Source of the DNA: Candidatus Obscuribacterales bacterium
Lineage (GTDB): Bacteria; Cyanobacteriota; Vampirovibrionia; Obscuribacterales; Obscuribacteraceae
Reading direction: 5' to 3'
Assembly (NCBI GenBank): GCA_019747875.1
Contig: JAIEQI010000057.1
Location: 30,340-94,339, forward strand
DNA: 64,000 bases
A program made the translations under genes and the position numbers. Below, one piece after another: positions 18,080 through 27,217 of this stretch (position 1 is its first letter; each line of letters opens with the position of its first letter). The notes beneath the pieces are model-generated. The model was not told where the DNA came from. It saw only the letters and a program-made list of their open reading frames with translations, and searched no databases.

Positions 18080-18892
18080 ATGAAGAGTTTCATTCACCTG
18101 ATTTGCGATTACGCACCGGGCGATTTGGCCTGGTCCGAGGTTTATTCTGCAATGATGGCTCGCCTTCCGGCAGATGCAAGCGTGCATTTCACTTCTGTCG
18201 GATCCTTTGACACCATAGCTACCGGTTTTGTTGTTGCTCAGTTGTCCATGGCTGATAAAGATTTGCGCCCAGAGAATATGGTAGTTTTTGCCAATTGTGC
18301 TCCCCGTCGCGATAAGAAAGAAGCACGATCAAACAACGCTGGCGAAGGATTGGTTTATGCCATGACCAAATCTGGAGTGCGAGTCTTAGCGGTGAACAGC
18401 GGTTATTCCATGTCATTTGTAAGAGATGATCTTGCAGAACTTTGGGAGGTCGATTGCGCAGATGAGGGTTCACAGTTTCGATCGCGTGATTTTTTTCCAA
18501 GGGCGCTAGAACGCGTAGTGGCAGGTGATGAGAGTTTAAGAACAAGTCGTTTGAATCCTTCTGAAGTTATTCGTGACTATCCGGAAGAAGTTATCGGATA
18601 CATTGATTCCTTTGGCAATCTAAAAACTACCATTCGTGCTGGTGATGCCATAACTCAAACGCTCAATCCTGGCGACCGTTTGCGCGTGCGAATCGGAACT
18701 GTATTGAGAACAGCTACGGTTGCGACCGGCAGCTTTAATGTGATGGAAGGTGATCTGGCCTTTGCGCCCGGAAGCTCCGGACATGACAGGCGCTTTTGGG
18801 AATTTTTCCAGCGCGGAGGCTCTGCTGCCGCGGATTTCGGGCATCCGCCTGTCGGCTCCAATATATTGATCGAACATCACGAACGAATGTAA
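18080..18892 (+). CDS. SAM hydrolase/halogenase-like (DUF62) protein
   Basis: The 270-aa protein resembles the S-adenosyl-L-methionine hydroxide adenosyltransferase family. It has an N-terminal LICDYAPGDLAWSEVYSAM in place of the usual TDFG-x-D segment, VLAVNSGYSMSF in the middle, and a C-terminal beta-barrel beginning VIGYIDSFGNLKTTI, the hallmark segment of the second domain. Family members cleave SAM to adenosine and methionine using water. The N-terminal active-site segment is diverged, so catalysis is not assured. It begins 33 bp after the lipoprotein gene and may be followed by a 54-aa frame. Confidence 0.7.
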   Translation: MKSFIHLICDYAPGDLAWSEVYSAMMARLPADASVHFTSVGSFDTIATGFVVAQLSMADKDLRPENMVVFANCAPRRDKKEARSNNAGEGLVYAMTKSGVRVLAVNSGYSMSFVRDDLAELWEVDCADEGSQFRSRDFFPRALERVVAGDESLRTSRLNPSEVIRDYPEEVIGYIDSFGNLKTTIRAGDAITQTLNPGDRLRVRIGTVLRTATVATGSFNVMEGDLAFAPGSSGHDRRFWEFFQRGGSAAADFGHPPVGSNILIEHHERM

Positions 18893-18907
18893 GAAGTAAG
18901 ATTCGTT

Positions 18908-19072
18908 ATGGTAGGCAAATCGATTGATTTGCAGGAGCAATTATCCTGGGATTTAGCTTCATTCAGAGACGAGGGGGAACGGACGGAGCCTGTGTTTTCG
19001 GTGAGAAAGGCGACGGACCTTAGAATGGACGCCGCGTTTAATAAGGCTACTCCCTATCGACAATTACCATAG
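18908..19072 (+). CDS. Possible small protein (54 aa)
   Basis: A frame from ATG 18908 to TAG 19072 begins 15 nt after the stop of the SAM-hydrolase-like gene. The product starts MVGKSIDLQEQLSWDLASF and is a plausible soluble helical peptide with balanced composition. The ribosome site is weak (AAG only). I list it because of position and composition; it may be chance. Confidence 0.3.
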   Translation: MVGKSIDLQEQLSWDLASFRDEGERTEPVFSVRKATDLRMDAAFNKATPYRQLP

Positions 19073-19132
19073 TAAGCAGTAAGCTCAAAGTAGGAATACG
19101 TCCGGCTTACGCCGGGCAAGCGGGGAGGGTTT

Positions 19133-19495
19133 ATGGCTGATAACAACGAAGAGGCGAAGGCTCCTGAGAGTGCGCCTACATCGGAGGCGCCTGCGGCGAG
19201 CCTGAGTGAAGAAGACAAAGATGCTGCACTTACTACTGCACCGGAGGATGGGACTCTCAATCCGGATCAGAGTTTTGCGTACTGGTTGGTGATGTTGCCA
19301 TTCCTTGCGATTGCTGGAATCTGTCTCTACAACTTTTATCAGAATCCAGGTAGCTACACGCAGCTGTTCAATGCTCTCGGTTCGATTGTTGTAGGCGTTT
19401 TTGCTGCATCGTTCGTTAACGCGTTGACTGGGGACAAGTCCGGAAATGCTGACGAGGCTAGTACGGAAGCCCCTCCGACTAATAGTTCGACATAG
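19133..19495 (+). CDS. Small membrane protein
   Basis: The 120-aa protein has an acidic Ala/Glu/Pro/Thr-rich N-terminus (about 1-45), then two hydrophobic segments (WLVMLPFLAIAGICLYNF and ALGSIVVGVFAASFVNAL), then an acidic Thr/Ser tail. GGGGAGGG sits just before the ATG, and a small CCGGC-TTAC-GCCGG hairpin (19102-19115) lies in the leader. No family recognised. Confidence 0.65.
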   Translation: MADNNEEAKAPESAPTSEAPAASLSEEDKDAALTTAPEDGTLNPDQSFAYWLVMLPFLAIAGICLYNFYQNPGSYTQLFNALGSIVVGVFAASFVNALTGDKSGNADEASTEAPPTNSST

Positions 19496-19657
19496 GGTTC
19501 AGTATACGCTGAATTAACTACGAAGGCACCTGTGTTAGTGTCGTATCGTGATTTGCCATTTCTGTGAAGTCAAGTGCGATTCTGACCTGCCTTTCACGCT
19601 GGATTAGTGCAGAAGCTGTATCTTTATGGTCCTAAACCTTCCTCCTCCGACGGGACC

Positions 19658-21079
19658 ATGGATACGACTCTTTTGCCGGAAAGTCCTGAAAAAGAAAGCA
19701 TTGAACATGCCGAATTCAGTGCAGCAGAGATAGAACTGCTTACTGAAGGACCAATATGGAAAGCTATCGCCAGCATGTCGATTCCGATGATGCTGAACGC
19801 ACTAGCGATTTCGGCTGCAACATTCGCTGATGCTTATGTCGCGGGCAAAATGGGTGCCGATGAACTTGCTGCCGTGGGTATCGGAGGTCAGGTTTGGTTC
19901 GGCATGATCATCATGGCGATTGCAATTGCCACCGGTGCTAATGCTTTGGTTTCACGCTTCTGGGGCGCGCGCGACTTTGCCCAAGCGATGGAGGCTGCCA
20001 GGCAATCAATTTTTTCCGCCATTGTATTTGGTGTCGTTTCTGCAGCTATTGGGGTTTTTTGCACAGATTTTTTCCTTCAGATTTTGGGTGCATCGGATCA
20101 CGTAAAAGAGCTTGGTTCGTCCTATCTCAAGGTTCAATTCCTGGCACAATTGCCGCTCACGCTTTTGTGGGTGTGCCATTCGATTTTTCGAGCTAAGGGA
20201 GATGCGACTTTACCGACGGTGATTATGGCTGCCGTTACTGCTGGCGTTGTAATCCTTGATTTTGCGCTTTGTATTTGGCCTCTACATCTCGGGATTGTGG
20301 GAATAGGAATTTCATGGTTCGTCGCAAGCAGCCTGGGATGTTTGTTGATGGTTCTTGCGTTTCAGAGGTCTGACTTTGCATCGTCGGTTGAGATAAGCAA
20401 TAAACGACCGTTCAATTTTTCTTTTGACTGGATGAAACGCATCATGGCGATTGGCTTGCCTGCTTGCTTGCAGGATCTAGCGTGGGTGTCCAGCAATTTC
20501 GGATTGTTTCTGATCTTTTCTCACACCGCCAATCCTACCGCTTGTCAGGCCGCATGGGCGGTCGGTTTACGAGTGGAGGACGTAGTGGCGGGGTTGCCGA
20601 TCTTCGCCATGATGATGGGTGTCGCCACTGTTGTAGGGCAGAACTTAGGCGCAGGTAAGCTTGAGCGTTCGGAGAAAGTGGGATGGCATGCAGCTGGATA
20701 TGCGTGCGCTTTGATGAGCATTGTCGGTTTTGTGATGTTCTTCGGTGCTGAAACCATCGCCAAGATGATGAGTTCCGATCCTCAAGTCGTGGCCGACTCC
20801 AAGTACTATTTGCAAATATTGGGAATCTCCGAGCCTATCACCGCTATCTGGCTGGTTCTTTTCGGAGCAATGGAAGGTGCCGGATACACGAAGATTCCTA
20901 TGTTGTTCTCCTTTCTGTGCCTTCTTCTTGTGCGCCTGCCACTGGCCTACCTGTTCACGCTGCCTTTGGGTTGGGGTGCGAAGGGCGCATGGACGGCAAT
21001 CGCCTTAACATCTCTGGTAGGCGCTGTAATCGCCGTATTATGGTTCAAGCGCGGAACCTGGAAGCACCACAAAATCTAG
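19658..21079 (+). CDS. MATE-family efflux transporter
   Basis: From ATG 19658 the protein is 473 aa, normal for the family; the frame also allows a GTG at 19607. It has about 12 hydrophobic segments in two similar halves, beginning IWKAIASMSIPMMLNALAIS with the ATFADAYVAGKMGADELAAVG segment characteristic of MATE proteins. The second half repeats the pattern around GLPACLQDLAWVSSNF and ATVVGQNLGAGK. MATE proteins export drugs and cationic metabolites in exchange for Na+ or H+. Substrate unknown. Confidence 0.92.
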   Translation: MDTTLLPESPEKESIEHAEFSAAEIELLTEGPIWKAIASMSIPMMLNALAISAATFADAYVAGKMGADELAAVGIGGQVWFGMIIMAIAIATGANALVSRFWGARDFAQAMEAARQSIFSAIVFGVVSAAIGVFCTDFFLQILGASDHVKELGSSYLKVQFLAQLPLTLLWVCHSIFRAKGDATLPTVIMAAVTAGVVILDFALCIWPLHLGIVGIGISWFVASSLGCLLMVLAFQRSDFASSVEISNKRPFNFSFDWMKRIMAIGLPACLQDLAWVSSNFGLFLIFSHTANPTACQAAWAVGLRVEDVVAGLPIFAMMMGVATVVGQNLGAGKLERSEKVGWHAAGYACALMSIVGFVMFFGAETIAKMMSSDPQVVADSKYYLQILGISEPITAIWLVLFGAMEGAGYTKIPMLFSFLCLLLVRLPLAYLFTLPLGWGAKGAWTAIALTSLVGAVIAVLWFKRGTWKHHKI

Positions 21080-21115
21080 GGGCGCCACATGGCGAACGCG
21101 GCTGGTAGAAATTGG

Positions 21116-21649
21116 CTAGAGACCTTTAAACAAAAGCAAGACCGCGAAGCAAAGCGCGAATAGCCCAAAGGCGCCTTTCACAATGGTATTGTCATAGTCA
21201 ACTTCTTGAACCAGTGCAGCTTTGTTGGGATTGCTGCTGTCATAGTAGAGCTGAACCTGTTCGTTTGTTTTGACGATCCGATCTGGCGGGATTGCGACTT
21301 CGGTCTTGTAGGATTTGCCATCAAGGGAGAAAGCGACAGTACAACTTTTCGTTTGGTCGAAGGCATTGAAGACTGTATTCACTGCGTTCACACGTCCGGT
21401 GACAGCCTTATACTGGAGAGCTGCGAGTCCGTCGACATAAGTGCTGATCGATTGGAATAGCAGGCTGCATGCCACCGCAAGTAATACCAATCCGGTTGCG
21501 AAGCGGAGCGGATTTCTTTCCTGTTTTTGTGATTGAGTTTGGTTCACCGCTTGCTCTGAGCGGTCCGCATTGTCATTTTGCCCCATGGATGGTGCTGTCA
21601 GATCCTGGTTCTCTGCCTGCTCTGATCCTGCCAATCTGGAAACCTCCAC
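21116..21649 (-). CDS. DUF3592-like membrane protein
   Basis: The 177-aa protein has a polar N-terminus, a TM segment (ATGLVLLAVACSLLFQSI), an extracytoplasmic beta domain with VTGRVNAVNTVF, CTVAFSLDGKSYKTEVAI and VQLYYDSSNPNKAALVQE, and a second TM segment at the C-terminus. The VxLYYDPxNPxxA-type motif is typical of DUF3592. Function unknown. It starts 31 bp after the symporter gene on the same strand, so an operon is likely. Confidence 0.75.
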   Translation of the reverse strand: MEVSRLAGSEQAENQDLTAPSMGQNDNADRSEQAVNQTQSQKQERNPLRFATGLVLLAVACSLLFQSISTYVDGLAALQYKAVTGRVNAVNTVFNAFDQTKSCTVAFSLDGKSYKTEVAIPPDRIVKTNEQVQLYYDSSNPNKAALVQEVDYDNTIVKGAFGLFALCFAVLLLFKGL

Positions 21650-21680
21650 TGCCTTATGACCTCCACTGATAGTCTTGCGT

Positions 21681-23018
21681 TTAGCTCTTGTTCGAGCCAG
21701 CGCTTTCTAAGTTTGATGCAGGCGTGCCTTCTGTCGGGCTGCCTGTATGAGCGCTTTCCATCAGTACTTCTACCTGCTCAATGGCGTTGGTCTCTGTTTG
21801 TTCAGCCTCGTTGGAGGCTTCGGTATCCTTACCGAACACGCCTTCCCATCGGGCAAGGACGACCGAAGCCAAGCAATTACCCAAAACATTTATTGATGTC
21901 CTCGCCATGTCCATGATCGTGTCGACACCCAATATAAGCGCAACGCCAGCCAAGGGTAGATTGAAGCTGGACAACGTTCCCGCCAGAATAACCAAGGAAG
22001 CTCGCGGTACAGCTGCGACACCTTTACTGGTAAGCATGAGTGTGAGCATCATCATCAATTGCTGTTCCAGCGTCATGTGAACGCCAGCAGCTTGTGCGAC
22101 GAATGTCGCGGCTAGCGACAGATACAGCGTGGTTCCATCGAGGTTGAAGGTGTATCCGACTGGCAATACAAAGCTCACAATGTTTCTCGGTACACCGATA
22201 CTTTCCATTGCAATCAGGGCTTTTGGCAGAGCTGCCTCGCTGCTAGTTGTCGAGAATGCCAGTATAAATGGTTCTCTGACTGCACCGAGAAATTTCTTCA
22301 AAGGAACGCGGGCCATTATGGCGATGGGCAGAAGCACGGCTAGGACAAAAATTGCAAGTGCAAGATACAGAGTACCAACCAACTTGCCCAGTGAAACGAG
22401 AACCGTCAACCCGTGCTCCCCTACGGTGGCAGCCATCGCTGCTGCCACGCCGAATGGTGCGAACATCATCACATAGCTTGTGTATTTGAACATGACCTCG
22501 GCAAGTGAGTTGCAGAGCTTTAAGATAGGCTCAGCCTTTGTTGCACTTACCGCTGCGGCAAAGATGACTGTGAAGACGACGATCTGCAGAACATCGCCTC
22601 TGGCCATTGAATCGACTACGCTTGATGGAAAGGTGTGGACGATAATATCTCCCACTGATGGCTGTTTTGAAGCTAAGTGCCCCACCTCACCAGCTTGAAC
22701 GCCACCAAGGGTGATACCGGATCCTGGTTGCATTAGGTTTGCTACCAGGAGCCCGATTGCCAGCGCAAATGTAGTGACAATCTCGAAGTATATGAGAGAT
22801 TTGACACCGAGCCTGCCGACCGTCTTCATATTGTCGTGACCGGCGATGCCGACTACAAGGGTGGCGAAAACCAATGGTGCTATGATGCTTTTGACTAAAT
22901 GCAAGAAAACATCGGCAGCCGGCTTTGCGGCTTTTCCAGCTTCAGGAGCCAGCCAGCCTAGAAGAATACCGAGTACTAGCCCAATAAATATTTGCGTAGT
23001 CAGACCAGGTTTGCGCAC
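21681..23018 (-). CDS. Dicarboxylate/amino acid:cation symporter (DAACS, GltP/DctA-like)
   Basis: The 445-aa protein starts TTQIFIGLVLGILLGWLAP and carries the family signatures: the Ser-rich re-entrant loop (AFSTTSSEAALPKAL), the NLDGTTLYLSLA segment and the C-terminal GVDTIMDMARTSINVLGN, which holds the Asp, Arg and Asn that bind substrate and Na+. Expected role is uptake of C4-dicarboxylates, glutamate or aspartate at the inner membrane. A Glu/Ala/Ser-rich 50-residue cytoplasmic tail is longer than usual. The gene precedes the DUF3592 gene. Confidence 0.93.
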   Translation of the reverse strand: MRKPGLTTQIFIGLVLGILLGWLAPEAGKAAKPAADVFLHLVKSIIAPLVFATLVVGIAGHDNMKTVGRLGVKSLIYFEIVTTFALAIGLLVANLMQPGSGITLGGVQAGEVGHLASKQPSVGDIIVHTFPSSVVDSMARGDVLQIVVFTVIFAAAVSATKAEPILKLCNSLAEVMFKYTSYVMMFAPFGVAAAMAATVGEHGLTVLVSLGKLVGTLYLALAIFVLAVLLPIAIMARVPLKKFLGAVREPFILAFSTTSSEAALPKALIAMESIGVPRNIVSFVLPVGYTFNLDGTTLYLSLAATFVAQAAGVHMTLEQQLMMMLTLMLTSKGVAAVPRASLVILAGTLSSFNLPLAGVALILGVDTIMDMARTSINVLGNCLASVVLARWEGVFGKDTEASNEAEQTETNAIEQVEVLMESAHTGSPTEGTPASNLESAGSNKS

Positions 23019-23097
23019 GGCAAGCCTCCACTGCGACGGACAATGGAAAGCTTACGGCAAAAACGCTGATTCAGCCTTAGTTTTGCTTTATTGTCAA

Positions 23098-23730
23098 CTA
23101 CTTGCTTTTGCGCGTCCAGCCGCGCTGTCTCTTGAACTCTTCGTATCGCACAATTTGGTCATCTTTCAGAAGACGCCTCACTTCAAGGGACATCTGGCAA
23201 TAATGAGAAGTTATTTCCTCGTAGAGGTGACCAATCTTAATCTGTTGGGCCATGATGACGTCCGAGGAAACTCCCTTCACAACATTTGTTAGAAACTCTT
23301 GCCGCTTGGCGTTGTATTCGTTACGCAAGGGCTCAAGCCTGCCTCGATAGTTTTGAAGGATAACGGTAATCTTGGCGCGCTGGTCCGGATCGGCTTGAAT
23401 GTGATCAAGCATCGGATTCAAATAGTAGCCATAGGGTTTATTAAACGCGGCGACGGGCTTTCCATCGGCTCCGGTAGCCGGTGCCGGCTCTCCGCTTGCA
23501 GCCTCACCTGCATTCTTTTTTGTACCATCTTGTGCGATCGACGATGCCGATAAGAGCGTGAAGACGCTGGCAAACACAAAGCTGTTTATGATTAGAAAAG
23601 TTAAGAACTTAGTTCTTTCAGTGTGCTTATCGGACGGCGGTTTTTGCGCGCTGTTCGAGTTAAGACGAGGCTCGCTGCTTACCGAAAGGCACTCAGGCTC
23701 TGATTTATTGGCAGAAAAGGATCGCAACAT
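23098..23730 (-). CDS. Spy/CpxP-like membrane-anchored protein
   Basis: The 210-aa protein has a polar N-terminus, one TM or signal segment (FLIINSFVFASVFTLLSA, about 46-63), a Gly/Ala-rich linker and a helical C-terminal domain. That domain (DPDQRAKITVILQNYRGRLE, QQIKIGHLYEEITSHY) resembles Spy/CpxP and zinc-resistance-associated proteins. Those are periplasmic chaperones or stress sensors; this assignment rests on helical pattern rather than a diagnostic motif. It is 79 bp upstream of the symporter gene on the same strand. Confidence 0.55.
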   Translation of the reverse strand: MLRSFSANKSEPECLSVSSEPRLNSNSAQKPPSDKHTERTKFLTFLIINSFVFASVFTLLSASSIAQDGTKKNAGEAASGEPAPATGADGKPVAAFNKPYGYYLNPMLDHIQADPDQRAKITVILQNYRGRLEPLRNEYNAKRQEFLTNVVKGVSSDVIMAQQIKIGHLYEEITSHYCQMSLEVRRLLKDDQIVRYEEFKRQRGWTRKSK

Positions 23731-23996
23731 AGGGATGAAACTTCAACGAGTTTATTGTGAAAGGTGCTTGATAACAGTGATCCGAGCTTGCTGACTTATG
23801 ATATACCCCGAATCAGTCTAAACATGTACAACGCAGGATCGCCCCGAAAGTTCGGTCAAGTCTTTTATTGCACTCTTTAATCTCAGACGCCCAGCTGTTG
23901 AAAATGTGCCCGGGGCTTAATTCGGGCTTGTCAAGGCATCGCCGGCGTGCTTAAATTGAGCTTTCCGTACCGTTTTTACCACTTCCGGAAGCTGTA

Positions 23997-26138
23997 ATGC
24001 CAAAGCGTTCTTTCAAGGACCGCCGACTCAACGCTCTAAAGTTTCGCGAGGATCACGCATCGGCGAAGCAGTATATTTTCTACATCGCCCGAAATGTTTG
24101 TTTCGTGCTTCTGTTCATCGGCTTCATTGCGGTTGCCTTCCTTGGTTTCAAGGTCGGCATGGCGCTGATGGACGTTCCGGATCTTGCTTTTCTTGAGAAA
24201 TACAATCCAGTTCAAACCATTCAAGTCTATGACAAGAACGATAAGTTAGTTGTTGCGGTGGAGGGCTCCGAGCAGCGAATAATTGTGCCTTTGAAAATGA
24301 TTTCTCGTTCCATGCAAATAGCTTTGCTTGCAGCTGAGGATCATCGTTTTTATGAGCATCATGGTGTTAGTCCGGCGGGGATTGCTCGAGCTTTTCTCTC
24401 AAATGTGTCGCATGGAAAAGTCGTTGAAGGCGGTTCGACTATTACGCAACAATTAGCTAAGAACCTCTTCTTTGAAGGAAAGAAGCGTTCAATCGATCTG
24501 AAAATTGCAGAGCTGTTAATCGCAGTGGCGATTGAAAACAAGTTCAGTAAGGATAAAATTCTAGAACTCTATTTGAATGAAGTTTACTTCGGAAACAACG
24601 CTTACGGCATTGAACAAGCTGCCAGAAATTATTTCGGCAAGCATGCCTCAGAATTAGACTATGCAGAATCGGCATTCCTAGCTGGAATCATCCGCTCTCC
24701 CAGTCGTGGTGGATCCGCTGAAAATCGCGCATCTGCAGTTCGCAGGCAGCGAAGTGTTCTGGAAAAAATGACCGAGTACGGTTTCATTTCTCCCGAGGAA
24801 TTTCAAGTTGCCTCGAGGGAGAATCTGGTTTTTAGGTCCTTTGGAGCTGAGCCGGCGAAGCTTAGTATTCAGAAGTATCCGTACTATGTGAGCGCTTGCA
24901 TAGAGATGTTGAAGGGGCGTTATAACGCGGCATCGATTGAACGGCAGGGACTGAAGATATATACGAATCTTGATTGCGGTGCGCAGGAAGCGGCAGAGCG
25001 CGCATTGGCGGCAGGCTTGGCGAGGGCACCTTATGGGATCAATCAGGGGGCTTTGGTCAGTATTCGTGTAGCGGACGGAGCAGTTGTGGCGCTTGTTGGT
25101 GGTGTCGGCGATTACATGTCGAACCAATGGAACTGTGCTACTAACCCACACACGGCAGGTTCCGCGTTCAAACCATTTGTATATTTGGCCGGCTTTGAGA
25201 AGGGCGTGATTGAGGAATACGGAATGGTAGAAGATACGCCATTCTCGATGAAGGATCACCAGGGTAAGGAATACAAGCCGAAGAACTATGATGGCAAGTT
25301 CCTTGGTGGTATCACGGTCGCTAAGGCATTCGCCTATTCAAGAAACATTCCGGCATTGAAAATCGCACAATCAGTCGGGATTGACTCAATTATTTCTGTA
25401 GCTGAAAGAGCCGGCGTGAAGGAAGTTTTGGCACCACATATTTCGCTTGCTCTCGGTTGTTCTGCAGTCTCTCCTTTGAACCTTGCAAATTCATATGCAA
25501 CTTTCGCACGTGGAGGGATGTATATGTCACCATCACTGGTGCGCCGAGTGGAGACTCGGAGTGGCAAGGTTCTAGAAAATTTTTATCCCGATAGTAGCGC
25601 CGCATTCGATCGCAATACGGTCGCGCAGTTGGTGGACCTGATGCAGGACTGCGTTGCCGAAGGCACCGGACAGCTGGCGAAATTGCCCGACCGTCCGGTT
25701 GCTGGGAAAACGGGGACAGCCGACCAGGGGAAGGATTTGTGGTTTGTTGGTTTTACGCCGGATCTTGTCACGGGTGTTTGGGGGGGCAACAAAGACAATA
25801 AAGCAGTTGGCGGTTCAGCCACTGGTGGAACGATCATGACGCGCATCTTCCGCGACTATAATGTCGCTTACTACAGGCGCAATCCCACTCCGGCGGGTTT
25901 CTTTGTGGCTTGCAATCGTGGTGCACAAGGACTCGGTACGGATAAGCCAATTGAACCGGTGAAGGCTTCGTCGAGTTATTCTAGTAGTTATTCGAGCTAT
26001 TCGGCTTACAGCTCACGCAAACGAAAGAAAACTGCTGGGGCAACACGAGTTGTTAGAGAACGGCGAGGTACTCCGACCGGTGCCGCCGTAGTTCGCGCAG
26101 ATCGCGGCATCACCGAATACAGCTGGTCCCGACGCTAG
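23997..26138 (+). CDS. Class A penicillin-binding protein (PBP1A-like)
   Basis: The 713-aa protein is a bifunctional peptidoglycan synthase. A TM anchor (about 33-55) is followed by a GT51 glycosyltransferase domain with catalytic Glu114 in AAEDHRFYEHHG and GGSTITQQLAKN (about 146-156). The transpeptidase domain has SxxK at Ser389-Lys392 (GSAFKPF), SxN at Ser448-Asn450 (YSRN) and KTG at 571-573. The C-terminus is an unusual Ser/Tyr-rich stretch followed by an Arg/Lys-rich basic tail, absent from typical PBP1A. GGAAG lies 5 nt before the ATG. It acts at the periplasmic face of the inner membrane. Confidence 0.95.
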   Translation: MPKRSFKDRRLNALKFREDHASAKQYIFYIARNVCFVLLFIGFIAVAFLGFKVGMALMDVPDLAFLEKYNPVQTIQVYDKNDKLVVAVEGSEQRIIVPLKMISRSMQIALLAAEDHRFYEHHGVSPAGIARAFLSNVSHGKVVEGGSTITQQLAKNLFFEGKKRSIDLKIAELLIAVAIENKFSKDKILELYLNEVYFGNNAYGIEQAARNYFGKHASELDYAESAFLAGIIRSPSRGGSAENRASAVRRQRSVLEKMTEYGFISPEEFQVASRENLVFRSFGAEPAKLSIQKYPYYVSACIEMLKGRYNAASIERQGLKIYTNLDCGAQEAAERALAAGLARAPYGINQGALVSIRVADGAVVALVGGVGDYMSNQWNCATNPHTAGSAFKPFVYLAGFEKGVIEEYGMVEDTPFSMKDHQGKEYKPKNYDGKFLGGITVAKAFAYSRNIPALKIAQSVGIDSIISVAERAGVKEVLAPHISLALGCSAVSPLNLANSYATFARGGMYMSPSLVRRVETRSGKVLENFYPDSSAAFDRNTVAQLVDLMQDCVAEGTGQLAKLPDRPVAGKTGTADQGKDLWFVGFTPDLVTGVWGGNKDNKAVGGSATGGTIMTRIFRDYNVAYYRRNPTPAGFFVACNRGAQGLGTDKPIEPVKASSSYSSSYSSYSAYSSRKRKKTAGATRVVRERRGTPTGAAVVRADRGITEYSWSRR

Positions 26139-26151
26139 TATGCTCGAGTAA

Positions 26152-26181
26152 GGAACGCGGGCATTATCTTGCAGACCCACG
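26152..26181. repeat. Degenerate REP-like palindrome
   Basis: GGAACGCGGGCATTATCTTG followed by CAGACCCACG is a decayed copy of the GGAGC-GCGGGC-ATCTT-GCCCGC-CC unit seen intact near 41.0 kb. It lies between two convergent genes, like most other copies. Confidence 0.5.
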
Positions 26182-26210
26182 AAATGATCAGATCAAGAAA
26201 CGAAGTGGCT

Positions 26211-26966
26211 TCAGGCGGGTAGGGCTGGGTTGATGCCGGAACTGGATCCGGGTTTGTTTATAGGGGGGCGGGCATCGACTTGCTCGCCGTTTGGATGAAA
26301 ACCAAGTGTTTCATTCAGTTCAGCCATTAGATGTTCAGCAAAGCGCTTATCGTCGAGAATCTCTTTGTTCATCTCAGATTCATGCGTCATCATTTGCGCC
26401 GAAAGTGTGATCGTGTTCGTCAAGATACGAGCAAGCGTTTTGCGCGCCCGATGACTTACATATGGATTTTCATCCTTCAACGCCTTATATAGAACTGAAA
26501 TCGGAGCATTCGGATTTTCGGCAAGCCGAAATCGCACATCTGCACACCGATCGTCGATCAACATTTCAAGGCAAATGGATGGACAGTTTGGATTCTCGGC
26601 CACGGCCATTCGTACTTCAAAATCCTCATGCATCGCCAGTCGCGTCAGCGTTTGACTGCAAGCATTCTGGTTCTCAGCTACACGCACTAAAACATCAACG
26701 GGGCTGACGTGCGTTAGAAACTCCAGCATGTCCGCCGGAGTTTCTGGGTTTGAAGCAATCATTGCTTTTAACCGATTACATCCTGTTTCGCTTACTGCCT
26801 TGCGAGCGCGCTGTGAAACATTGTGCAGGCGCGCCGATAGAAAAAGTGTTACTGCTTCTCTCAGTTGCTGGAGACTTCGCCAATTGAAGCGAAATATATA
26901 GGAAATGTCAGATTTTGGTTCCCACCAGTTTAGCAACTCCTCGCAGTCTAGTTCCAATCTTTGCAT
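26211..26966 (-). CDS. HEAT/leucine-rich-variant repeat protein
   Basis: From ATG 26966 (GAGG at 10-nt spacing) the protein is 251 aa; a frame-open ATG at 27029 lacks support. Its core has at least four 23-25-residue repeats of the type VRxxVAENPNxPxxxLxxLxxDxxxx (VLVRVAENQNACSQTLTRLA, VRMAVAENPNCPSICLEMLI, VRFRLAENPNAPISVLYKAL), which match leucine-rich-variant repeats. These form a curved helical solenoid used for binding. No signal peptide, so probably cytoplasmic. Binding partner unknown. Confidence 0.75.
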   Translation of the reverse strand: MQRLELDCEELLNWWEPKSDISYIFRFNWRSLQQLREAVTLFLSARLHNVSQRARKAVSETGCNRLKAMIASNPETPADMLEFLTHVSPVDVLVRVAENQNACSQTLTRLAMHEDFEVRMAVAENPNCPSICLEMLIDDRCADVRFRLAENPNAPISVLYKALKDENPYVSHRARKTLARILTNTITLSAQMMTHESEMNKEILDDKRFAEHLMAELNETLGFHPNGEQVDARPPINKPGSSSGINPALPA

Positions 26967-27098
26967 AGTTCCGTTTCCTCTGGCCCGGTCCGCCCGGGCA
27001 CCACCCGCTGTATAGACACTCACAACCACTATCGAGCATCTAGATCCAACAACTCAATTGGACAGCAAGTATCTGCCTTCTCAATATAAGGTTATGGG

Positions 27099-27130
27099 TT
27101 TTCCACAAGCTTGATAAAAGGATGTGGGAA
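27099..27130. other. Pair of DnaA-box-like motifs in an AT-rich divergent spacer
   Basis: TTTTCCACA (27099-27107), identical to a common DnaA-box form, is followed about 15 bp later by an inverted TGTGGGAAC that matches the reverse box at 7 of 9 positions. They lie in the non-coding spacer between the divergent genes starting at 26966 and 27218. A replication origin is unlikely because no dnaA, dnaN or rpmH is nearby; DnaA-dependent regulation or titration is possible. Confidence 0.25.
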
Positions 27131-27217
27131 CTTTGATTTTCCAATTCACATGTTGGATAACAAATTCCTAGGATGGTAATACTTGGCGATTTTAACTTGG
27201 TGAGTGAGATTAAGATT

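Noticed and set aside
24678..25259. 193-aa minus-strand frame inside the PBP gene
   Set aside because: Antisense shadow of a strongly recognisable PBP1A; its product has no family features.
27040..27170. Possible replication origin from DnaA-box-like motifs
   Set aside because: Only one exact and one 7/9 box, no further clusters and no dnaA, dnaN, rpmH or gidA nearby.
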